Shown here one piece after another: positions 7,161 to 11,159 of a stretch of 11,159 bases of DNA. The notes under the pieces are model-generated. The model was not told the origin of the DNA. It saw nothing but the letters and a program-made list of their open reading frames with translations, and searched no databases. How positions within the stretch are numbered: the first letter of the stretch is position 1; the number at the start of each line of letters is the position of its first letter. The stretch is from Halonatronomonas sp051745425. GTDB lineage: Bacteria > Bacillota > Halanaerobiia > Halanaerobiales > Halarsenatibacteraceae. The position numbers and the translations under genes are program-made. The stretch spans positions 1 through 11,159 of the forward strand of contig JBNJEB010000044.1 of assembly GCA_051745425.1 (NCBI GenBank), read 5' to 3'.

Positions 7161-7640
7161 TTATAATAAATTCTTTTCCCTCAAGTCATCTAATATCCTG
7201 ATAGAGATATTATTACTAAAACCTTTATTACTTAAATATCTGTATAATTTTCTATCTAAATTTTCTTGATTGCTTTTTTTATTCAGCCATTTTTTACTTA
7301 AATCTTTAGCCATCTCCAGTTCTTTATTATCAGAAATAAGTTCCTGGATTAACCTATCCTGAGTAACAGCAGGAATACCCTTTTGAGCAAGCTCTTTTTT
7401 TATAAGTCTGGGTCCTCTTGGTTTAAGTCTTAATCGGCTCTTAATCCAGCTTCTGGCAAATCTTTCATCATTAATATAATCTTTACCTTCGAGTTCATCC
7501 AGAACTTTATTTATGTTTTCTCTATCATAAGCTTTCCTGTTTAATTTCTTATATAACTCATATCTGGAATGTTCTCGCCTGGCAAGATATTTAAAAACTT
7601 TATTTCTGATTTTCGATTGTTCTTCTTTTTTATTCGTCAT
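7161..7640 (-). CDS. recX: RecX: RecA regulator
   Basis: Small, mainly helical protein that binds RecA filaments and usually inhibits or remodels them, limiting recombination and SOS signalling. The sequence shows the RecX landmarks: LARREHSRYEL near the N-terminus, LDELEGKDYINDERFARSWI in the middle (first repeat), and a long basic run (SRLRLKPRGPRLIKKEL), followed by two further three-helix repeats. From ATG 7640 the product is 159 residues, close to the short enterobacterial type (about 165). That start overlaps the recA end by 11 bases. Alternatives are ATG 7649 and TTG 7667. None has a strong ribosome site, so translation is probably coupled to recA. Confidence 0.88.
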   Translation of the reverse strand: MTNKKEEQSKIRNKVFKYLARREHSRYELYKKLNRKAYDRENINKVLDELEGKDYINDERFARSWIKSRLRLKPRGPRLIKKELAQKGIPAVTQDRLIQELISDNKELEMAKDLSKKWLNKKSNQENLDRKLYRYLSNKGFSNNISIRILDDLREKNLL

Positions 7641-8688
7641 CTTCTTCATTAGCTTCTTCAGAATCAAAATCTATATCATCAAAATCTTCTTCATCAGCCA
7701 GACCAACAGCAACCCGTATCTTATTCTCAATCTCTTCCATAATTTCAGGATTATCCAGTAAGAACTGCTTGGAATTTTCTCTTCCCTGTCCTAATCTAGT
7801 CTCGCCATAAGAATACCAGGCTCCTGCTCTATCAACAATACCTGTCTCTTCACCTATATCTATCAGAGAACCAGACCTTGAAATACCGGTACCATACATA
7901 ATATCAAATTCTGCCTGCCTGAAAGGAGCTGCAACTTTATTTTTTACAACCTTGGCTCGAGCATGGGACCCAATTATATCTTTACCATCCTTGATAGTCT
8001 GAGATCTTCTAATTTCAATTCTGACAGATGAATAAAATTTTAAAGCCCTGCCCCCTGGAGTAACTTCAGGATTGCCAAACATAACCCCAACTTTCTCTCT
8101 TATCTGATTAATAAAGACACAGGCAGTTTTAGAATTACTAATTGCGCCAGAAAGTTTTCTCATAGCCTGTGACATTAATCTTGCCTGAAGACCAACATGG
8201 GAATCCCCCATCTCACCTTCAAGTTCAGCCTGGGGTACTAAAGCAGCAACAGAATCAAGTACAACCAGATCAATTGCATTACTTCTAATTAAAGCCTCTG
8301 CAATTTCTAAAGCCTCTTCACCATTATTAGGTTGAGAAATCAACAAATTATCGATATTAACTCCTAAATTCTGGGCATATCTTGGATCTAAAGCATGTTC
8401 GGCATCAATAAAGGCAGCAATCCCGCCTAATTTTTGAGCCTCAGCAATAATGTGTAAGCCAAGGGTAGTTTTTCCTGAAGATTCATTACCATAAAGTTCT
8501 ACAATTCTCCCCCTGGGAATACCGCCTACCCCTAAAGCCAGGTCCAGCGGTAAGCAACCGGTTGGAATAACTTCAACATCCAGAGAACTTGAATCACCAA
8601 GTCTCATAATTGCACCTTCACCAAACTGCTTTTCAATTCTTTTAACAGCACTTTCTAAAGCTTTTTCTTTTTCACTCTGGGCCAACAA
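7630..8688 (-). CDS. recA: RecA recombinase
   Basis: ATP-dependent strand-exchange protein for homologous recombination and the LexA-cleaving SOS signal. It shows Walker A GNESSGKT, the FIDAEHALDP segment with the catalytic glutamate, Walker B LVVLD followed by SVAALVP, the loop region GDSHVGLQARLMSQAMRKL, GVMFGNPEVTPGGRALKFY, and an acidic C-terminal tail rich in Asp/Glu. Length (about 352) is normal. The GTG at 8694 is only 1 nt from AGGAG (8700–8696), so it cannot be the start. TTG at 8688, with 7 nt spacing, is preferred, and TTG 8685 is also possible. Its own promoter with a LexA-like box lies upstream, and recX overlaps its end. Proline of the E. coli Walker A (GPESSGKT) is Asn here. 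Confidence 0.97.
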   Translation of the reverse strand: MLAQSEKEKALESAVKRIEKQFGEGAIMRLGDSSSLDVEVIPTGCLPLDLALGVGGIPRGRIVELYGNESSGKTTLGLHIIAEAQKLGGIAAFIDAEHALDPRYAQNLGVNIDNLLISQPNNGEEALEIAEALIRSNAIDLVVLDSVAALVPQAELEGEMGDSHVGLQARLMSQAMRKLSGAISNSKTACVFINQIREKVGVMFGNPEVTPGGRALKFYSSVRIEIRRSQTIKDGKDIIGSHARAKVVKNKVAAPFRQAEFDIMYGTGISRSGSLIDIGEETGIVDRAGAWYSYGETRLGQGRENSKQFLLDNPEIMEEIENKIRVAVGLADEEDFDDIDFDSEEANEEDDE

Positions 8689-8737
8689 AATCACTCTCCT
8701 TTTCCAAATTTATCTAGCATCCGAATATTCTACTTTA

Positions 8738-8766
8738 ATTATAGAACATTTGTTTTAAAAGGTCAA
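8738..8766 (-). promoter_or_regulatory. recA promoter (sigma-A type)
   Basis: Minus-strand TTGACC (8766–8761), a 17-nt spacer, and TATAAT (8743–8738): 5/6 and 6/6 matches at ideal spacing. It begins only 4 bases after the thpR stop codon, so recA–recX can be expressed separately from the cinA–TPR–thpR genes. The predicted transcription start is near 8731, about 43 nt before the recA start. Confidence 0.88.
8743..8756. promoter_or_regulatory. LexA/DinR-like SOS box overlapping the recA promoter
   Basis: The minus strand reads AAAACAAATGTTCT, matching the Firmicute box CGAACRNRYGTTYG at 10 of 13 defined positions, including the whole right half GTTC. The left core is AAAC instead of GAAC. It fills the spacer and touches the -10 box, the expected place for a repressor of recA. 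The known LexA control of recA in Bacillus supports the reading; the mismatch lowers certainty. Confidence 0.6.
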
Positions 8767-8770
8767 GCCT

Positions 8771-9334
8771 TTATTTATAATTTTTACAAAATATTTCCTT
8801 ATAAATAGGCCCATCAGTTTTTAATATACTCTGATAAAGGCAAATCCTATTTACATTAAATGAAATTTTATTAAGTTTAACCCTCTCATTACTGGCAAAC
8901 CAGTCTGCCAGAGATTTTCGGCCTCTATTATCCTTAGTCCTGGCCAGGGTTATATGGGGAATATAATATCTATCTTCTTTTTCAAAACCAATTTCAAATA
9001 ATTTATTTTCAAGTGTTGAATTAATCTCCTGTAATATTTCTTTGTTTTTGATTAATTTGGCAACTAAAACTTTTGGATTTCTCATACCTGGAAAGGCTGA
9101 AACAGTTTGAATATCAGATTTAAAGCTCTTTCTATTTTTCAGAGAATCAAGGATAGTAGTCACCCTGGCCTGCTTTTCATCTCCAGTATTCCCAAGAAAC
9201 TTTAAAGTTATATGCAGGTTTTCCTGTTTAACAAATTTAATCTTTCCGCTGGTATTACTGGCAATATCCTGCTGCCATAAGCCTATCTCCTCTTTGGCCT
9301 TTTCTGGTAGAGCTGCAGCAATAAATAATCTCAA
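8771..9334 (-). CDS. thpR: ThpR: RNA 2',3'-cyclic phosphodiesterase (2'-5' RNA ligase family)
   Basis: Cytosolic 2H-family enzyme that opens 2',3'-cyclic phosphate RNA ends and, in some members, joins tRNA halves by a 2'-5' bond. Both catalytic H-x-T-x motifs are present: HITL near residue 41 and HITL near 127 (numbered from the TTG start), the second in the usual context of an acidic-aromatic run then IPHITLAR. The C-terminal L-Y-x-S-x-L-x-x-x-G-P-x-Y pattern is also typical. TTG 9334 gives the family's MRLFIA N-terminus and has AGGTG (9345–9341) 6 nt upstream. A GTG at 9343 is inside that ribosome site and is rejected. The product is about 187 residues, normal for the family. It lies 22 bases after the TPR gene. 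Confidence 0.92.
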   Translation of the reverse strand: MRLFIAAALPEKAKEEIGLWQQDIASNTSGKIKFVKQENLHITLKFLGNTGDEKQARVTTILDSLKNRKSFKSDIQTVSAFPGMRNPKVLVAKLIKNKEILQEINSTLENKLFEIGFEKEDRYYIPHITLARTKDNRGRKSLADWFASNERVKLNKISFNVNRICLYQSILKTDGPIYKEIFCKNYK

Positions 9335-9356
9335 ATATATCACCTAACCCTTTAAA

Positions 9357-10574
9357 TTATTCTAAATCTATATCAATCTCTTCATCAAAAACTTCCTCAA
9401 TCTCCTCTTCAGTCATTCCTGAAGTTATTTCTTCAATCTCATCCAATAATTCTGAAGCTTTTTCTAAATCAGGCTGCCTTCTCAACGCTTTTACCAATTC
9501 AGCCTGAGCTGCCTGATACATCTCCAGCTCAAAATAAGTCTTTCCAAGATAAAAATGACTCAGGGCATAATCAGGATTAATCTCAACTGCATTACTGAAA
9601 TACGAAACTGCCTTATAATGGTTATCTTCTTGCAAATATACTTCTCCCAGTTTTAAATAGGCAGTAACATATTCATCATTATATCTAATAGCAGATTCAA
9701 GACTCTCGATTGCTCTTTCTATTTCATCATTTTCATAATAAATTACCCCTAGCTGATAATAGGCTTCATAATTATGTTGATTACTATTTATCACCTGATT
9801 GAAGTTTTCAATAGCCAGTTCATCATCTCCAGAAAGTTTATAAGCTCTACCAAGGGCAAATTTTAAGCTATTTACATCCGGTGAGCTTATTAATCCCTGT
9901 TTGAGAACATCAATAGCCTCACTATAACTCTCCTGTTTGATATATAAGTTTCCAAGGTTTAGATGAGCCCCTGAATTATCAGGTTCAAGAACTATGAGTC
10001 TTTCATATAAATTAATTGCATTATTATCCTCGCCAAGCTCTTTATAAGCTCTGGCCAGAGCAGCAAAACTTGCAGGATCAGATATTTCACTTCTTATAGG
10101 TTCTAAAATCCCCCTGACAGCTCGATAATTATCCATACCTAGTTCTGCCTGGGCATGACCTTTTTGCTGTTCCAGGCCATAAAAGCCATAATCCCTGGCC
10201 TTAATGATATACTCTTTAGCTTCCTCAAACTGAGCGCTGTCATAACGACCTTCTAAATTTAAATACTGTTCAGCCAGTAACCAGTAGAGCTCAGCATTTT
10301 GATAGCCCAGTTCTTCAAGTTCAGCAATTAAATCTTCAGCAGCAGATAACTCTCTATTTTTTAATTTTGTTTTAATCAGATAACTATAAATTGTATATTT
10401 ATCTGTACTGCTTATATCTTGATCAAGAATCTGGCGAAATGTCTCTTCAGCCAGCTTATATTCCCCTGTATAAAAGGAATTGATACCCTCAACTATCTCA
10501 TAATTCTGGGCGCCAGCAGGAATACTGCTAACAAAGAATAAAATTAAAGTTCCAATAAAAATTAACCTTTTCAT
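9357..10574 (-). CDS. Secreted TPR-repeat protein of unknown function
   Basis: A 405-residue protein with a Sec signal peptide: Lys2-Arg3, a hydrophobic core (4–16) and a probable AGA|QN cleavage site near residue 22. There is no lipobox cysteine, so it is predicted to be exported or held at the outer face of the membrane. Residues 167–370 form six consecutive 34-residue TPR units (167–200, 201–234, 235–268, 269–302, 303–336, 337–370), with weaker helical repeats from about 26 to 160. The tail (380–405) is strongly acidic. TPR arrays bind proteins; no catalytic motif is visible, so a scaffold role is inference. The ATG overlaps the cinA stop (ATGA) and GGAGG lies 7 nt upstream inside cinA, so translation is coupled. 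An extra gene at this point is not part of the Bacillus cinA–recA layout. Confidence 0.85.
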   Translation of the reverse strand: MKRLIFIGTLILFFVSSIPAGAQNYEIVEGINSFYTGEYKLAEETFRQILDQDISSTDKYTIYSYLIKTKLKNRELSAAEDLIAELEELGYQNAELYWLLAEQYLNLEGRYDSAQFEEAKEYIIKARDYGFYGLEQQKGHAQAELGMDNYRAVRGILEPIRSEISDPASFAALARAYKELGEDNNAINLYERLIVLEPDNSGAHLNLGNLYIKQESYSEAIDVLKQGLISSPDVNSLKFALGRAYKLSGDDELAIENFNQVINSNQHNYEAYYQLGVIYYENDEIERAIESLESAIRYNDEYVTAYLKLGEVYLQEDNHYKAVSYFSNAVEINPDYALSHFYLGKTYFELEMYQAAQAELVKALRRQPDLEKASELLDEIEEITSGMTEEEIEEVFDEEIDIDLE

Positions 10575-11159
10575 TTAATCGCCTCCAGGATAGCTAATCT
10601 TAATTTATTTAAAATGTACTGAGAAGCATACCATCTAATCTTTCTGCGATCACCTGAAAAATTCCATTTAGTTTGAACCTCATCAGCATTAGATTTAATT
10701 GTTGAATAGACCAGCCCAACTGGTTTTTCTTTAGTTCCACCATCAGGACCGGCAATCCCGGTCACAGAAACTCCAAAATCGACAGAAAAAAGCTCTTTGA
10801 CTCCAACAGCCATCTCTCTGGCAGCATTCAAGCTAACAGCACCATGTTCATCCAGTAATTCTTCTGAAACATTTAGAAGTTTAAGCTTACTCTCATTGCT
10901 ATAAACAACAACCCCGCCTTTAAAAAAGTGAGAGGCTCCAGGAATATCTGTCAATCTTTTAGCAATAAGTCCACCGGTACAGGATTCAGCTAATGCCAGA
11001 CTGAAATTATTCTCCCTCAAAAGTTCTGAGACAACCCCGGCAAGACTTACATCTCCCTCACCATAAATATAATTTCCTAATTCAGCTTTAATTTCTCTAA
11101 CAGTCTTTGCAAAATTAGAAGCATCAAAACCTGGTTTCAAGCTCAATTTAATAGATATC
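10571..11159 (-). CDS. cinA: CinA, C-terminal part (5' end beyond window)
   Basis: The frame is open to the right edge and covers the C-terminal nicotinamide-mononucleotide deamidase (PncC) domain. Motifs are AESCTGG with the catalytic serine region, FFKGGVVVYSNESKLKLLNV, SVTGIAGPDGGTKEKPVGLVY and a C-terminal helix. This domain converts NMN to nicotinate mononucleotide in pyridine-nucleotide salvage. The residues before it (KPGFDASNFAKTVREIKAELGNYIYGEG) look like the linker that follows the MoCF-like N-terminal domain of full-length CinA (about 410 residues). A TTG at 11146 has no ribosome site and is unlikely to be a start. cinA next to recA is a recurrent Firmicute arrangement linked to competence. 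The stop overlaps the start of the TPR gene. Confidence 0.92.
   Translation of the reverse strand, partial: ISIKLSLKPGFDASNFAKTVREIKAELGNYIYGEGDVSLAGVVSELLRENNFSLALAESCTGGLIAKRLTDIPGASHFFKGGVVVYSNESKLKLLNVSEELLDEHGAVSLNAAREMAVGVKELFSVDFGVSVTGIAGPDGGTKEKPVGLVYSTIKSNADEVQTKWNFSGDRRKIRWYASQYILNKLRLAILEAIK

Noticed and set aside
10571..11146. A stand-alone PncC-type amidase beginning at TTG 11146
   Set aside because: No ribosome site precedes that TTG, the frame stays open to the window edge, and the N-terminal residues resemble the interdomain linker of full-length CinA.

Overview
The window looks like part of the chromosome of a low-GC, anaerobic Firmicute. Every gene lies on the minus strand, so gene order is read from right to left. 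The cinA–recA–rny–ymdB order is a classic Firmicutes arrangement, and an rnfC-first Rnf operon is typical of anaerobic Clostridia and Halanaerobiales. Strong GGAGG ribosome sites, frequent GTG and TTG starts, and acid-rich proteins (the RecA and TPR protein tails) also fit. A halanaerobial-type organism is my best guess, but the taxon is inference only. No rRNA, tRNA, CRISPR array, insertion sequence or phage gene was seen.

Layout from right to left. (1) 11159–8771: the C-terminal part of cinA, cut by the window edge; a secreted TPR-repeat protein joined to it by an ATGA overlap; and thpR, an RNA-end phosphodiesterase/ligase. (2) 8766–7161: recA and overlapping recX, driven by a near-consensus promoter whose -10 edge carries a LexA/DinR-like box, then a long stem-loop. 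(3) 7104–5415: rny (RNase Y) with its own consensus promoter, ending in an intrinsic terminator. (4) 5398–3797: ymdB (metallophosphoesterase) and a PHP-domain phosphoesterase, closely spaced. (5) 3772–1: an A+T-rich intergenic promoter region with a Rex-like operator, then rnfC, then a large open frame that runs off the left edge.

How they work together. CinA, RecA and RecX form a competence/recombination/SOS set. ThpR, RNase Y, YmdB and the PHP protein all act on RNA ends or small phosphodiesters. The rnf genes start a separate energy-conserving module that couples ferredoxin and NAD(H) to an ion gradient, and the Rex-like site suggests control by the NADH/NAD+ ratio.

The most unusual object is the left-edge frame (2294 to beyond 1), which starts from TTG. 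It fuses an RnfD membrane subunit to an RnfG-like FMN domain and then to at least three more FMN-binding repeats. That gives five candidate covalent-flavin threonines in one chain, a possible extracytoplasmic flavin 'wire' attached to the Rnf complex.
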